Shown here: in pieces, positions 1 to 11,944 of the stretch
Numbering within the stretch: position 1 is the first letter of the stretch
How the letters are laid out: every line of letters starts with the position of its first letter
Assembly (NCBI GenBank): GCA_033557835.1
Contig: JAWQRO010000215.1
Coordinates: 1-48,439, forward strand
DNA from: Helochares maculicollis
Lineage: Eukaryota > Arthropoda > Insecta > Coleoptera > Hydrophilidae
DNA: 48,439 nucleotides
Direction: 5' to 3'
Translations under genes and position numbers: made by a program
The notes under the pieces: generated by a model
What the model was told of the DNA's origin: nothing
What the model saw: only the letters and a program-made list of their open reading frames with translations
Database searches by the model: none

Positions 1-13
1 TATATATATATAT
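1..13. repeat. TA microsatellite at the window edge
   Basis: A run of TA dinucleotides opens the window and is cut by its edge, so its full length is unknown. Confidence 0.8.
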
Positions 14-866
14 GCTTGACAATTACATTTTATTTGTTGTTTTTATTGCAATTTGATGAAAAACTTGGACTAACAAATTTTATTTACTGTTATTCATTCC
101 AGTGTTATTAATGTTTGGAGCCAAAGTCCAATTTATATTATGTCAATGCTATCCAGCGAGATATTTATATTTGTAAGGGCAGGTTTACCTTTTTTAATAA
201 ATATTGTTAATACATATTAAAAAACTATTCCAAAAACCCCCATCTTGCCAATTAATTGGAACCTTAGAACGAATTATTAGAACTTTGTAATTATAAGTGA
301 ATACCTCTTATAAATGCACAATTTTTGTAGCCAAAGGGCAGATACGCTGTGCTATGCAATAATACACCGAAAATTTAGTTTCAAATAACAACATATGCAA
401 CTAAACTTACCAGACTCACGAAGCAGCGAATAACAAGTATGGGCCTACAATTACCCTAATGATATTAATTAAGGAGGAAATTTTCCAACTGGTATCTTTT
501 ATACTTATTATCTAATAATATGTTATCTTTTAATGGCACTATTAAACCACCTCAAATAGAAGTCTTTAGGCGCCCATATATTAGGAGATGTTGAAATTAT
601 CCTAGCCAAGGTTTGATACATAAACTTGTCCCCATCAGCGTGAGGCATATTTTATTGATTTTAACAGTTAATTAACTGATAGTCTATATTTAATAATTAT
701 GCTCTTTAATTGATAGAAAAACCATGATGATTATTCCAAAACAATATAAAAATGCAAATAAGAGGTGGAAACATAATAAAAAGTCTTGTTTCCATTTCTT
801 ACGCAGTATCACCTTATAAAATTTCCAGGATAATTATCTCAGGAAATACGCTTTGGAAGGGGCAAG

Positions 867-873
867 TATAAAG
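867..873 (+). promoter_or_regulatory. TATA box of the first JHBP-family gene
   Basis: TATAAAG lies 42 bases before the ATG at 909. A start site about 30 bases downstream would give a leader of only about ten bases. The second and third family members have TATA elements at similar distances (46 and 54 bases), which supports this assignment. The start site itself is not directly visible. Confidence 0.6.
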
Positions 874-908
874 CGAGTGGCTTAATGAAGGTAGAAGATT
901 GATACACA

Positions 909-1991
909 ATGTTTACTGAAGTTGCACTTTTCGTCCTACTTGTTTCTTGTGTTGTGTTAGAGATCGAGGGAAGAAAACTACGTAAGTTGCGTTAATATTT
1001 TATCAGGAATAGTTATCCATGGCAGAAGCAATAAATCAATTTTTATAGCATCAAATTAAATTGCTGATTTTCTGTAATTATAATTATCTTCTTAATTCTT
1101 GGATTTCGCTTGTGACCTTGGCATTGATAATTATACCAATGATATATCATTATATGTTATTTTTGTACAGCAACCTTCATCACACCTTGCAAGAGATCCG
1201 ATCCTGATATCCCGAAATGCTGGAAAGACGTCGTCGAGCAAATGAGGCCGCATATGAAAGAAGGAATTCCAGAGTTAGGTATTCCCCCTTGCGACCCCCT
1301 TCTTATACCCAAGTTAAGCTTGAAACAACCTGAGGGAGCCAGCGTTGGCTTCACAGCCGTTCTTACGAATTTGAGTTTTACTGGAGGTCTGGAATTTAAA
1401 CTTAACGAAATTCGAGTCGATTTAGACAAGGGACTATTCTACATGGTGATTAATTTCCCAAGGTTAATTATGAATGCCCATTATAAAGCAACGGGGAGGT
1501 TGCTTTTGATCAATTTCCAAGGAGAGGGTGCCGCTTTTGGAGATTTCAGTAAGTCATTTTTAATATTTCTATAGGATTTACTTAAGATTTGTTTCATTGC
1601 TATTCATTTATAAACACTTTTATCATATATTTATTTTACCTAACAATATCAATTTAATTTTTACTGATATTTCTCCACAGAAAATGTAACGCTTTACGCT
1701 TCTTATAAGGACGGGAGGCTCATTAAAAATGGAAAAGAGTATTTTATCGTGAACGAGAAAAACACAACTGTGGACGTTGGCTCTAGTCAAGTGAGATTTG
1801 ACGACTTGTTCAAGAACAACCCAGCAATTACGGATAATTTAAACAAGCTCATAAACGAGAACACTGAGATACTTTTTTATGAGATTAAACCGGTCATAGA
1901 GCAAACAATAAGTCAATTGGTGACCAGTGTTGTTAACACAGTCAATGAAAGATTCAGCGAAAATGAGTTGTTCCCAAAAGATAAAAAATGA
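909..1991 (+). CDS. Takeout / JHBP-family secreted ligand-binding protein, copy 1
   Basis: Three exons, 909-981, 1171-1548 and 1681-1991, join in frame across GT-AG introns to give 253 aa, the usual size for takeout/JHBP proteins. Residues 1-21 form a hydrophobic signal peptide. Cys31 and Cys41 match the conserved N-terminal disulfide pair of the family. The IPELGIPPCDP region near residues 57-67 and the motif GGLEF are shared with the two downstream copies. Family members bind hydrophobic ligands (juvenile hormone or other lipids) in an elongated tunnel in haemolymph or sensillum lymph; the ligand here cannot be told from sequence. Both introns interrupt a codon after its first base. The ATG is the first in frame after the TATA box and starts the signal peptide. 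The Cys present in the second half of copies 2 and 3 (NCEWE, WDCEI) is absent here. AATAAA overlaps the region just past the stop (1997-2002), and another lies at 2125-2130. Confidence 0.9.
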
Positions 1992-2124
1992 TAGCTAATA
2001 AACGTTGATTGCAATGGCCAACAAGTTTTATTTACTGACATAATGCCAAATATATATTTTATTTGTTAAGTAGTATTTAGTCTTGAAGTTAATAGAAAAT
2101 GTGATCCATTATCTATGTTGTCTA

Positions 2125-2130
2125 AATAAA
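2125..2130 (+). promoter_or_regulatory. Candidate polyadenylation signal, JHBP copy 1
   Basis: AATAAA lies 134 bases after the stop. A closer AATAAA at 1997-2002 starts only 6 bases after the stop, so which one is used is unresolved. Confidence 0.45.
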
Positions 2131-4675
2131 CCAGTATTTTCCAAAAAAAATTGTATAAAACTAGCAGATGATAACTAAATTAACGAATATATTTTTATAG
2201 CGACGAAAGCCTATTGTACCAAAAATAATGAACGTTTTATGATATCTAATCAATATTTCATATATTTTGTGGACTTTTATTAGGGGAGCGTTTCAAAACA
2301 ATTTATAGAAAAATATTTTTACTTAGAATCCTTAATTTGGTGTGAGTTTTTTAAGTCTGCCCTAGGAACTAAATTATTTTTATGACGAATTGTTTAATAG
2401 ATTTGATTGCTTAGGTTCCTTCATTGTTCGTCTGTGTAACGATGTACCCCCATGTTGTTTATTCTCAAAAGCGATCTCCATAACGGAATAATTAAAAAAT
2501 AGTTAATAATTTTATAAATTTTTCACCAATTAATGAGAAATCTTGAAAACATTTCTTGGATAATTGCAGTAAAAATTCTTGACAAAAACACTGATTGCCA
2601 AATAGTATGAATTGTATAAAGACAATTACAGTTTTGTTGATATAAATTTTCTCATCACAATATAAAAAGAGTCAACTGGGATATAGCTCGTTAAAACATA
2701 TTAACTTTAAAGAAAATGTTGTCATCAGAAAAATCTTTTGTTACATGTAATATAAGTAATATAGTTAAAGACTTCAGAATTACCTGTTGCGAAAGTAGAA
2801 TTTCAATAAAACACATTGAAAGTATAAGAGAATACTCAAATTACATCCAAAACTGTTTATTCTAGATTCGCGATTAGGGCCGTGAGTGGGAAGAGATCAT
2901 CAGGTAACTGTTTAATGAGAGTAAACGAATACGTTTGTTGTTCTAGATGCCACAACCGTAAACAGGAATTAGCCGTTGGAATAATTGTAAACATCAGAAT
3001 AGTTAGAATAGTAAGCAGATTTGTTCCGGTCAACCAATATACGTAGCTAGCAGAGATAAATGCAATTCTCGTTTAAGACCTTACTGTTTTGGTATTGGAA
3101 ACAAGCAAGAGAAACAAAATCCAACCACAGCGTAGATTTGAAAGTTGCTTGCGGTCTCAAAGACCAACATTTTCAGAAACCTAATTGATCACGTTCTTAT
3201 TAATAAAAAATAAAAACTTCACAACTGTGAAAGAGCAAACGTAGGATGACATCAGTTCATGTGCAAAGGTAAAAGAAGTGAAATTAATTAGTGGCATCTA
3301 TTTGATTTTTTGGATAAGAATGATACTTTCAAGCTACACAAGAGGGTACTAGATGTTGCGGGTATTTATATCCATAGGACAACTGGGTAACTTAAATATG
3401 AGAAAGAAGACTACGACGCTTATGTGAGAGTAACGTCATAAAAAGGAAGACCTAAGGATCAAGTTAAAAGAGCTGAAAAATGAACTGAAAACTTTGAGAA
3501 ATCATTTCAAACTGACAATGTTCTCGTAAAACTTCTCGAGCTGTTAAAGTCAGTGGCCAAATCACAACCGTATTTCCTTATATAAAATGGTACTACTTAC
3601 TTGCAAGATGAAATTTTGATGGTTCTTATTTGAAAATTGTGCATTTTTAATTAGCTTATATTGGATGTTTACCGTAAGACATTTGCATTATATTGCTTTG
3701 ATGGTGCAAGCAAACTTTTTTTACAAAAAGTCATCCGTAAACGTTTTATATAAATGTGACCAACTATCGATGGCTTCATTTCTTCATTTTAGGTATTTGA
3801 AGTCATGGACGTGATTGCATAAGCCGTATCATAAAAAAGGTCTAATAAAAAACTACATAATAATCGATAATGAACCGAATCTTATATGGCCTCCAGAAGT
3901 AAATATAGCGGATAAAATGAAAGAGGCTAATGAATTAACAGAAACGAATACAACTCCTTAGTTAGTCAAGAGTAACGATTTATCTGATGTGTAAGGACTA
4001 TCCGAAATTTTTGCATTTAAGACAAGGCTCCTGTATAGATTGTATATGTTAGCAAGCAGATAGTGAGACGAGGTTGTACTGGTCAATTAGTCTTACGTCG
4101 TTCATCATAAAGACGCCGAAAAGATTCATCATCGTACATAAGAGAGTAGATATGTAACAAGTATCCAGTCCACTATAAAAACTATGCTTGTCAAACGAGA
4201 AAATCTACAAATATTCGCTCGGGTACAAACACCAACGAATGGCGTCTCAAAGCTGTTGGGAGTATTTCTGGATATACAGGGCCGCTTCTCACAACATTTC
4301 GGTGAGGTTAATAGAGAATGCAGGCTGGAAAAGAGTCATAGATTGTCATTCGCTGGTTAAAACAGTTTAGGTAAAGATTGATCGTTGGTAAAAGTTTTCT
4401 CAGCGCTTTTATAGTGCCTAGTGGCAGACAGTCTCTTTGAAATACTAAATGAAGCAAAATTGTACACTTACAGCTATGCGGCATAGTAATTGCAATTGTA
4501 GGGATTCAGTAACGTTTTTAGAAGCTAATATTGCTCACAAAGCAGAAAATGCTAAGAAAAATTAATAATAAAAGTAGTAATCCTGGCAAGATGGGATGAA
4601 ATAGTATCCAAATACTACTTCATAGACACTTACGAGATATTATCGTTTGAGGAGAAAATATGGAACAGTCTTTAA
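2131..4675. other. AT-rich spacer, no recognised gene
   Basis: No supported coding exon was seen. From about 2.86 kb the composition becomes less AT-rich and short lysine- and glutamate-rich stretches broken by stops appear on + (for example around 3.44-3.55 kb). This suggests the eroded upstream part of the retroelement that becomes recognisable at 4.68 kb, but no diagnostic motif was found. The short open frame near 4.19-4.37 kb matches nothing I know. Confidence 0.4.
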
Positions 4676-4679
4676 TGAA

Positions 4680-5060
4680 GGCATATATTGGTTAATAGGC
4701 TTAAAATCATTAAATGGTTGTGGAGCTGATATTTTTTTGGATGCCCAAAAAAACTAAGGATACTCAGACAAGAATGCCACGCCGACACAAGTAGGAATCG
4801 TTGATATTATAGCCTTCGCACATAAAAGTATAAAACGAGGAAATTAAATAACCTACACATTTACAGAGTATTTATGGTTAGCTGCTCAGCTCTCAGGGTA
4901 TTGAGAAAAAATAAGATAAATTCTAAACCAATTCAAGAAATGTAAGAGGAGCTGACAACGGTCAAAAACCTATCATTGGTACAAGTACTGTGTCAGAAAG
5001 GCATTAAAGGAAATGAAGAATCGGACAAGCTGGCCAAAACAGGCTCAACACAACAAACCA
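4680..5060 (+). mobile_element. Decayed non-LTR retroelement, RNase H-like remnant
   Basis: Conceptual translation gives a broken ribonuclease H-like segment. Near 4.71 kb a fragment resembles the N-terminal glycine-rich strand (NGCGADIF). Around 4.88-5.05 kb SALRVL, a stop, then GIKGNEESDKLAKTGS follow in order. The last motif matches the GIxGNExADxLAxxGS end of the RNase H domain in I/Jockey/LOA-type elements. Stops and changed catalytic positions show it is dead. The element edges are not visible; pieces with uncertain coding character continue to about 5.45 kb. Confidence 0.55.
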
Positions 5061-5460
5061 TCGAACAGGAACAAGGCTTATGACGATATTTGCAAATCAG
5101 CATAAGGCATAAGCAAACGAAGGCGTTTCTTTGTGAAGCGTTTGAATATATAATTAAACAATTGCTTATAGTGAAGAGAAAGAGATTCAGAATCTTAACA
5201 ATGGACAATATCTTGAGTAAAAGTCTACTTACGAAGGAATTTACGACAAATTCTCTAAAGAAAGACTAGCGGTGACATATGTTCTACGTATCTATCCAAC
5301 CATGGCAGTCATAAGAAAAAATTTCCTGGAAGATTCCGCCTTGACGCCAGACGAAGCTAAAGAAATTCTCATTAGAAACCTAGATTCGATTCTTAACGGA
5401 ACAGAACTGCTAGATATAACCTAGATTTACTAAGATTACAGTTAAAAATGCTCCTGGCCT

Positions 5461-6095
5461 AATTGCCAAAGATAATACTCCACCTAGGACCTTACATTAC
5501 ATTTTAAGACGAGGCGTGAAACAAATAAATCGGAAGAATTATTAAATTTTATTTTTTATTGCACTTCAATGACCAGTACTTTAAGTAACACAACAAGTTA
5601 TAACTGATAATATGATTTCACATCAAATTAAACTTTAGATTTTACTTCCCTCTTCTTTTGAGCTTTTCAATAATAGTTTTACTTGTTTTGTTTGGCAACA
5701 TTAAATTTTACTTTAATCAAATTTTAACAGAGTTGATGCTTTGCTGTGATTTGAGCAGTCCCATTTCAGTAAAGTAATATCTCGATAGGTCTTAATTCAA
5801 AGCAATTTGGGGAATTGCCAATTTTTTATACAAAGTTATTGGTTACTTCCTGGCTAAATCCTTTTTAGTGTAGTGGCCGGTAGCCAAACCAAGCCAAAAT
5901 AATGATGACTTTGCAGTTTTTTTTCAAATGTGACGAAAATTACTTGTCTATTGATCCTGTTATGACTAAACTTAGGCCATTTCTCCTAGACATACGTATT
6001 GCCTACCAAGATGAGTATTTCTTTTGTAATTAGAACTTCATGGTAATAAGCCCAGAAATATCAGTCGCGAAGAGACACACCGCTATACAGTACTA
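5461..6095. other. Spacer, probably eroded repeat DNA
   Basis: No gene seen. AT-rich non-coding sequence lies between two retroelement remnants of the same orientation. It may be interior or flanking DNA of one old insertion. Confidence 0.35.
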
Positions 6096-6099
6096 GCTG

Positions 6100-6350
6100 T
6101 GCCAGATCTACTGGTAAGAAAGCGGATTCAGCAGAATGCTGGTACTGCGACCAATCGATACAGCAAAGCACACGATTTTTCGTTGCCTCCTCTAGATAAA
6201 ACCAAGTCTGAGGGCTGAAATTGAGCTGGGGGGCAGAGGTTTCAACTATAGGGTACTTAACAAAAACATGCTAGGGATCATAATGAGGACAATTGAGAAT
6301 CCCCTACAAGTGATGGCGCGCAGACAGCCTAAATAAAGGAAGGTGAAATT
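6100..6350 (+). mobile_element. Decayed R1-like retroelement C-terminal fragment
   Basis: Translation near 6.13-6.34 kb shows ECWYCDQ, a following degenerate H/C segment, then LRAEIELG and NMLGIIMRTIENP after frame changes. This layout fits the cysteine-rich tail after the reverse transcriptase of R1-like non-LTR elements, in which CxYC precedes a His/Cys pair and a helical end. Stops and shifts interrupt it. Whether it belongs to the same insertion as the RNase H piece about 1 kb upstream is unknown. Confidence 0.45.
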
Positions 6351-7525
6351 GAGTCATTCAATAGAAAGCGTAAATAATAAAGTGGACAAAACAGAAACTC
6401 TTTCACAAGTAACTAGAAATAAACTCAAAGCAGAGGTATGGACAAACAGAAGAAAGAAAGGACAGTTAAATATAGAAACAAGAAGTTATCGAAGGAACGA
6501 AAAGATTGCACCGTTTCGATAAACCACAACGCATGAAACCGACTATCTCTCGGATGCTTCCAGAGAAAAAAGTTTGTTTTCGATGGAGTTCAATTCGTTG
6601 AAACAAGAAGACTCAAATATATTAAGACATAGGGGCGGATCTTTGGCTGTCACGACTAGAAATGATTCCGTGTTTCAGATGATCTAATTGAGCTCCAAGA
6701 GCCGAGAACTTAAATCTTGAGGAGGTCTACAAAACTTTTGTTAAGTTAACAATTAATCCCAGACGCCAAATCCAAAATATCCATCGTGCAACAAGCAACG
6801 TCTCGTACCTTAAGTTCGGACTGCAGCCCATCTACCGCACTAAAGAAAGTTACGGAGGGCTCCAAATAATCAAAAACCAATATCAGACCGAAAAAAGTAC
6901 AGAATATCATAAGAACATTTTAAATACAAATAGACCTGACTATCAAATATGCAGTTTATAAGCTAGTTAAGGTAAGAGTTTTTATTCTGCAACTGGCACC
7001 AATCTAAGGATTTAAATAAAATAGATTATCAACTTGCTGCAAATTTTAATTGATTTAGTCTTTTTTGTAAAAAGAAAATAATTCAAACAATAACGTAGTT
7101 TTATTCAAATGAATTTAAAATAGATAAGTGTGCTTTACAATGGCTAACAACAAAATTTGTTGCAATAATTTTAAGGCAATAGATACAGAATACGGTATTA
7201 GAGAATAGACGCTAAGACTTTCAGGTAACGTCTATTTTAATGTGGGGACAAATAGTTTCATGGTTAAAGTTTACTAAAAAAAGTAAAGCGATAGTGGACA
7301 AAACATATAGCTTATAAATAATTATATCCTTAAATTAAATTGATAAAAGACCTCGAGTTTAATACATAGTAAATCTCTAGCGTAGACGATAATATATTAA
7401 GAATCCTGATCAACGATAATTTGAAGAAACGTAATCATTTTCTAGCTAACAGTATAGTTTTGAAAAAATAAATAAATCACAATTCTAAAATTCAAACCAC
7501 TGAAGCTTGAAGGCTAATTGGTAAT
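6351..7525. other. Spacer with coding-like but broken sequence, then AT-rich DNA
   Basis: Between about 6.40 and 6.96 kb charged, fairly long open stretches alternate between frames on +, and base composition is less AT-rich. This may be another retroelement piece, possibly ORF1-type, but no named motif was found. From 6.96 to 7.53 kb the sequence is plain AT-rich spacer. Confidence 0.35.
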
Positions 7526-7527
7526 AT

Positions 7528-8860
7528 ATCATCATCATTATCATATATTTCGACCCATATTTCAGGGTTGTTTTGATTATTGTGCGATGTTGCACAGATG
7601 TTCTCTGTTTGGTTTAGTTCTTACTATCTCCCGAAGGAACATTTTTTGATATTTTTAACGTGAACATGCGATTTAAGGCGACACACTTTTTATCTCTAGA
7701 TGTCTCTTTTAGCTTTTTATCAAGTGTCACGGCTGTTTGCTATTCTGGGCCAAGTTGTTTCAGCAATCTTTCTAATGTCTCGATCCCCTCTGTTATTAGG
7801 ACGTTTTCTTGGCCGTTTTGCATTTCTAAGGTACCATTATTGAGTTCCATCTGTTATCAGTCGTTCTTGCGATGTGCCCAGCCTATTGACATTTAAGTGA
7901 TTTTACTCTGTAAATGATGTCGGTGACTTCAGTTGTTTGTCTTATTCACCATTTCTTTTTTCTGTCCCATTTTCTTATTCCTAATAGGCTTCTTCCTATA
8001 GCTCTTTGGGTAGTTTGTGTGATGACTGCATTTAGAATCCAAGTTTCACAGCCATACGTTAATATAGGCATGATCGAAGGCTTTACCTTTCAGATAAAGA
8101 GGAATTTTGGATTTGAATATGGTGTAATTTCTCCCGAATCCTCTCCAAGCCAGTTTGCATCTTCTGTTTATTTCTGCGAGTAATGATTCTGAAACGTAGA
8201 CAGCTTGGCCTAAATATTCATATTGGTCAACTTGTTCTAATTTCTTTCCATTAACGTTGATGTCTGCAACTGTTGTAAATTCGTTGAACATCACTCTCGT
8301 CTTTGGATGGTTTATTTGTAGGCCTACTTTCTGACCGGCAGCATATAATTCGTCGATTAAATTTTGTAATGCATCTTCGGTACAAGGACTATGGTTGTTA
8401 AGTCTTTGACCATTAATATTTAGTCCAGTATTTTCTCATCTCAACTTATGTATTCTACTGTCGCCATGAATAGTTTAAGAGAGTTTGAGTCTCCTTGATA
8501 CACACCTTTTGTTGCTGAGAACTCCCTAGTTGGTTTATGAAGTTTTACTTCCGCTTTTGCTTCCTCATATATGGTACTGAGAATTTAGATGTAGTCTTTC
8601 TCTATGCATTGCATTGTTAGGGCTTTCATTATTGTCACAGAAAGGATTGACTCAGAGGCGTTTTCGAAGTCAATGAAATCCATTCACACTGGTAGACTAT
8701 GTTCTTTGGTTCCGCTGATTACTTCTTTTACAGTTTAGATATGATCCAAAGAGCTGAACCCACTTCGTAATCCTGCCTGTTTTTTTCTGCATATAGTCTA
8801 GAGTGTATGTTAAGCGATTTAGAATTATTTTTGTGAACACTTTATATTCCATTTAGCAGC
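7528..8860 (-). mobile_element. Decayed RTE-type non-LTR retroelement, 3' half
   Basis: Read on -, fragments appear in the order expected for an RTE-type reverse transcriptase: a fragment like the FEKAFDS motif (IDFENASES), then VKLHKPTREF and GVYQGDSNSLKLF, then the tail region QYEYLG, EINRRCKLAWRGFG, IFKSKIPLYLKGK and TYGCETW, and finally DNRW followed by an Arg/Pro-rich stretch and TTWPRIA. Several stops and frameshifts interrupt it. It ends at 7528-7545 in a GAT-rich short tandem tail (ATC-rich on +), typical of RTE 3' ends. The 5' part, including the endonuclease, was not found. Confidence 0.75.
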
Positions 8861-10880
8861 AAGCTTAAATATATAAATACAAAGAGTCCAAGTCTAAAAG
8901 GGCATAAATAGAAACTCTCTAAACCAATGCCAAGTCACTGAATCCTTTTTTCTTCAATATAGTCACTGATAACATTTTAAGTAAACTGCACACAATGAGA
9001 TAATATACAATGAATATTTTCCTCTAAAACAAGATGTAATTTGAAACAGAAATCTGGAGATTGGTGAAGAAATCATCCCAGAGAGAATGAAATTCTTAAG
9101 TTTAGAATTACCTAGCTTTAGTAATGTTGAACAGACGTAACTGGAGCACAAACTGAGTCACAGAACCTGAGATTAGGACATAACAAAATACCAATAAGTA
9201 CCTTCTAGGGATAATAAGACCTAAAATACCAAAAGAGGGCATCTGTGTAATACTACATATAAATAAGACAAAATAAAACGGAAATCCTAAGAGATTACAC
9301 CCCGTAGTATGGATCGATATGACTAAACATGATGGTGATGATATATATCCTCTTTAATACATATTAAGTAATTTTATGACGACTCAAAAAAATTAGAAAA
9401 GCTGGTTTTGTTGCAACCTTTATATTTGAAACATTTATTCGAATGGTACAAAAAGTATTCTCAGAAATAAAACTAATTTATCAGTAAAATTAAAGCAATA
9501 AAGGAATAATAATTTGTGGCGTAAATGATAACAAATTAAGAAAGTCATTGCAGTAAATAGCTACTAATATTATGAAGAAAATCAGACTAATTTTAAATTA
9601 AAACAAGCGAACCTGCGGTTAATTGCTGGCTAGTATGTGATTATTAGTTGAAGTTATTTTTAAGTATATCATATATAATCATTTGTCAAAATATTTGTTT
9701 ATAACATTAGTGAATATTGCAAATAAAATTGAAATTTAAAACAAATTGTGATCCAAATAGAAGACTGTACTTCTACTTTGCATTTTTAATTCCATCTGTT
9801 TATCATAAAATTTATAAATCTAAAAACATCATCCCTAGAACATCCTTCTCAACGTAAAGATCCGTGAAATAGATTCGAGGTTGATGTTCATATTGTCGTT
9901 AAACCTTTCCTTTACTGTACTTTGTTTTGCAGTTAGGGAATGTAGAATGTTATTATGAGCTTCTTTTGCTGATATGATTGAAACTATATATTAATGAATT
10001 TTTAAAATTGATTAATATAAATATGCAAGGTACTTACATTATTGATTTGAACGAAAATAAATATGCAGTAAATTTTGGCAAAATGACAAAAGTTTTTGCA
10101 ATCCATTGATCCATTATAAGTCAAACTCCTGAAAGGTATACAATATATATACAATAATGTAAAGATTATTTTATTTCTCTGTCAGCATACTCTTACTTTA
10201 TATTCTGTCCATGCATACACATCAGTAAACAAATATCTGAACAAATATACTACTCTGTGTATATGTTTATTTTAATTGGAGCTGGAAGGCAAGGTCAATC
10301 AAAAATGCACAGCATCATGTTTCGCTTTATTTTTATAAGAAGTCTTGGAGCTTGGCTAATTACGGTTTCTTTTAATTATTTTTTTTACAAAGGAGACTTC
10401 CCTGCTTTAATTAGGTTTCTTTTCCGATACAAATATAGCGACGTTTTTATCCTTTACCTTACATAATATTTTTTTATGAAATAAACTTCACACACTCCAG
10501 AGGGATCAGCATCGGTTCAACCTTAAAACTGCTAAAACATGTCAAATCAGCAACTCAAATTTATTAAATGAGCTTTTAGATCAAGGGAATCAAATTTCGG
10601 CACCCACCGTACTTGAAACATGAGTAAATTCTTATGCAAATCGCCGAAAATACATGGATCTTTTTTATGTATAATGCAACAAGTACATTATTTTTATCAT
10701 TTTAATTTCTATAATTTCATTTAATTTACATTTATTTGTGTACATTAGCATAATTACTCATTATCATTATTGTGTTTGTGTAATACTCCACCAATACCAT
10801 AAAACACCAGCTACAAACCGGAAAATATAGATCTTCCTTAAGAGAGTGCGAGTGGCAGAACTGGAGGGGGAACCTTTTAA
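8861..10880. other. AT-rich spacer with a possible second RTE 3' end
   Basis: No gene seen. At about 9.30-9.34 kb, CCCCGTAGTATGGATC is followed within 20 bases by a GATGGTGATGAT tail on +. This resembles a 3' end of an RTE-type element or its short derivative in the opposite orientation to the 7.5-8.9 kb copy. The remainder to the JHBP copy 2 promoter is ordinary AT-rich DNA. A 69-codon open frame at 10257-10466 has no recognisable similarity. Confidence 0.4.
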
Positions 10881-10887
10881 TATTATG

Positions 10888-10894
10888 TATATAA
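10888..10894 (+). promoter_or_regulatory. Candidate TATA box of JHBP copy 2
   Basis: TATATAA lies 46 bases before the ATG at 10934, and a CCCAGTGA initiator-like stretch follows about 30 bases later, near 10919-10926. This would give a leader of roughly a dozen bases, as in copy 1. Another AT-rich element near 10823 could be used instead. Confidence 0.5.
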
Positions 10895-10933
10895 TGTCAC
10901 ATTAATTGTTGCAAAATTCCCAGTGATACTAAA

Positions 10934-11865
10934 ATGTTCGCAAAAATAAGTGCTGGCTGCGTAGCTTTCTGTTTGGTGCTTATTGCCCATTCCGACGCAC
11001 GAAAATTCCGTAAGTAGTATTTTCGAGCAAATTTTTAATTTTATCAAAAGTGAGTTTACAACTTGCCAAATATAAAAATGCAGCGATTTTTTAATAATAG
11101 TAGAAAAAGCTTTAGAGAAAGACGAAAAATAAAATTTACTTGTCTGCCACTTTGTCTTACATATTTTAACGGTTGGCATTTTTAGCTTCCTACATAACTC
11201 CATGCAAAAGAACAGACTCTGACTTCGCGGGATGCTACAGGAGAGCAATTTCTAGCTTAAGGCCTTATCTGAAAAAGGGAATACCTGAATTCGGAATTCC
11301 ACCTTGCGATCCTCTAGTTATTCCAAAGATAGAAATGGTACAGCCTGACGGCGCCAATACTGGGTTTAACGCCATCCTAACAAATCTAACTTTCTGGGGT
11401 GGCTTAGAGTTCGATTTACAAGATATGCAGGTAGATCTTGATAAGGGATTCTTCACCCTTCAGATTTTTTTCCCCAAATTAAAAATGGAGGGTGATTACA
11501 AAGCAACAGGTAAGATCCTCGTGATCCAATTTGAAGGAGAAGGGAAAACCACTGGAGAGTTTGGCCACATCACCGTCAATTGCGAGTGGGAAGCAGAAAA
11601 AGTAACGAAAAATGGAAAGCTGCACTACAAAGTAGTCAAAGATAAATCCACGCTCGACGTGAAAGATATTGCCATCAATTTTGAAAACATTTTCCGAAAC
11701 AACCAACAACTTTCTGAAAACACCAACAAGCTCATTAACGAGAACAAGGAAGTTCTTTATAAAGAAATCAAGCCTATCATAGAAAAAACAGTAATTGACC
11801 TAATAACAAATGTCGTCAATAACGTCAATGAACATTACTCAATAGACGAATTGTACCCTGCTTAA
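10934..11865 (+). CDS. Takeout / JHBP-family secreted ligand-binding protein, copy 2
   Basis: Two exons, 10934-11009 and 11186-11865, join in frame to give 251 aa. Exon 1 encodes a signal peptide ending near residue 22 (MFAKISAG start, HSDA end). Cys32 and Cys42 are the conserved N-terminal pair; Cys66 lies in IPEFGIPPCDP. Residues align without large gaps with copies 1 and 3, including GGLEFDL, KATGKILVIQFEGEG and NKLINENK. The product should be an extracellular carrier of a hydrophobic ligand. Unlike both neighbours it has no second intron: the GEF and HITVN segments are continuous in one exon. It keeps intron 1 at the same place and phase. It may be the copy closest to the family consensus, since it keeps both PPC and the later NCEWE Cys. 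An AATAAA follows at 11939-11944. Confidence 0.93.
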
Positions 11866-11938
11866 GTTTAGCATTTCTACATAAACGCTTTGCACGGATC
11901 ATCATCATTTGAAATAATTATTATTTAATATTTAAGTC

Positions 11939-11944
11939 AATAAA
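11939..11944 (+). promoter_or_regulatory. Candidate polyadenylation signal, JHBP copy 2
   Basis: AATAAA lies 74 bases after the stop codon of copy 2 and is the first such signal downstream. Confidence 0.6.

Noticed and set aside
4188..4370. 60-codon open frame on +
   Set aside because: No recognisable motif; it lies within probable eroded repeat DNA and has no ATG at the given start.
10257..10466. 69-codon open frame upstream of JHBP copy 2
   Set aside because: Rich in Phe, Ile and Tyr as expected from AT-rich chance frames, with no homology and no splice or promoter support.
11265..11709. Open frames on - opposite JHBP copy 2
   Set aside because: They are complementary shadows of a well-supported coding exon.
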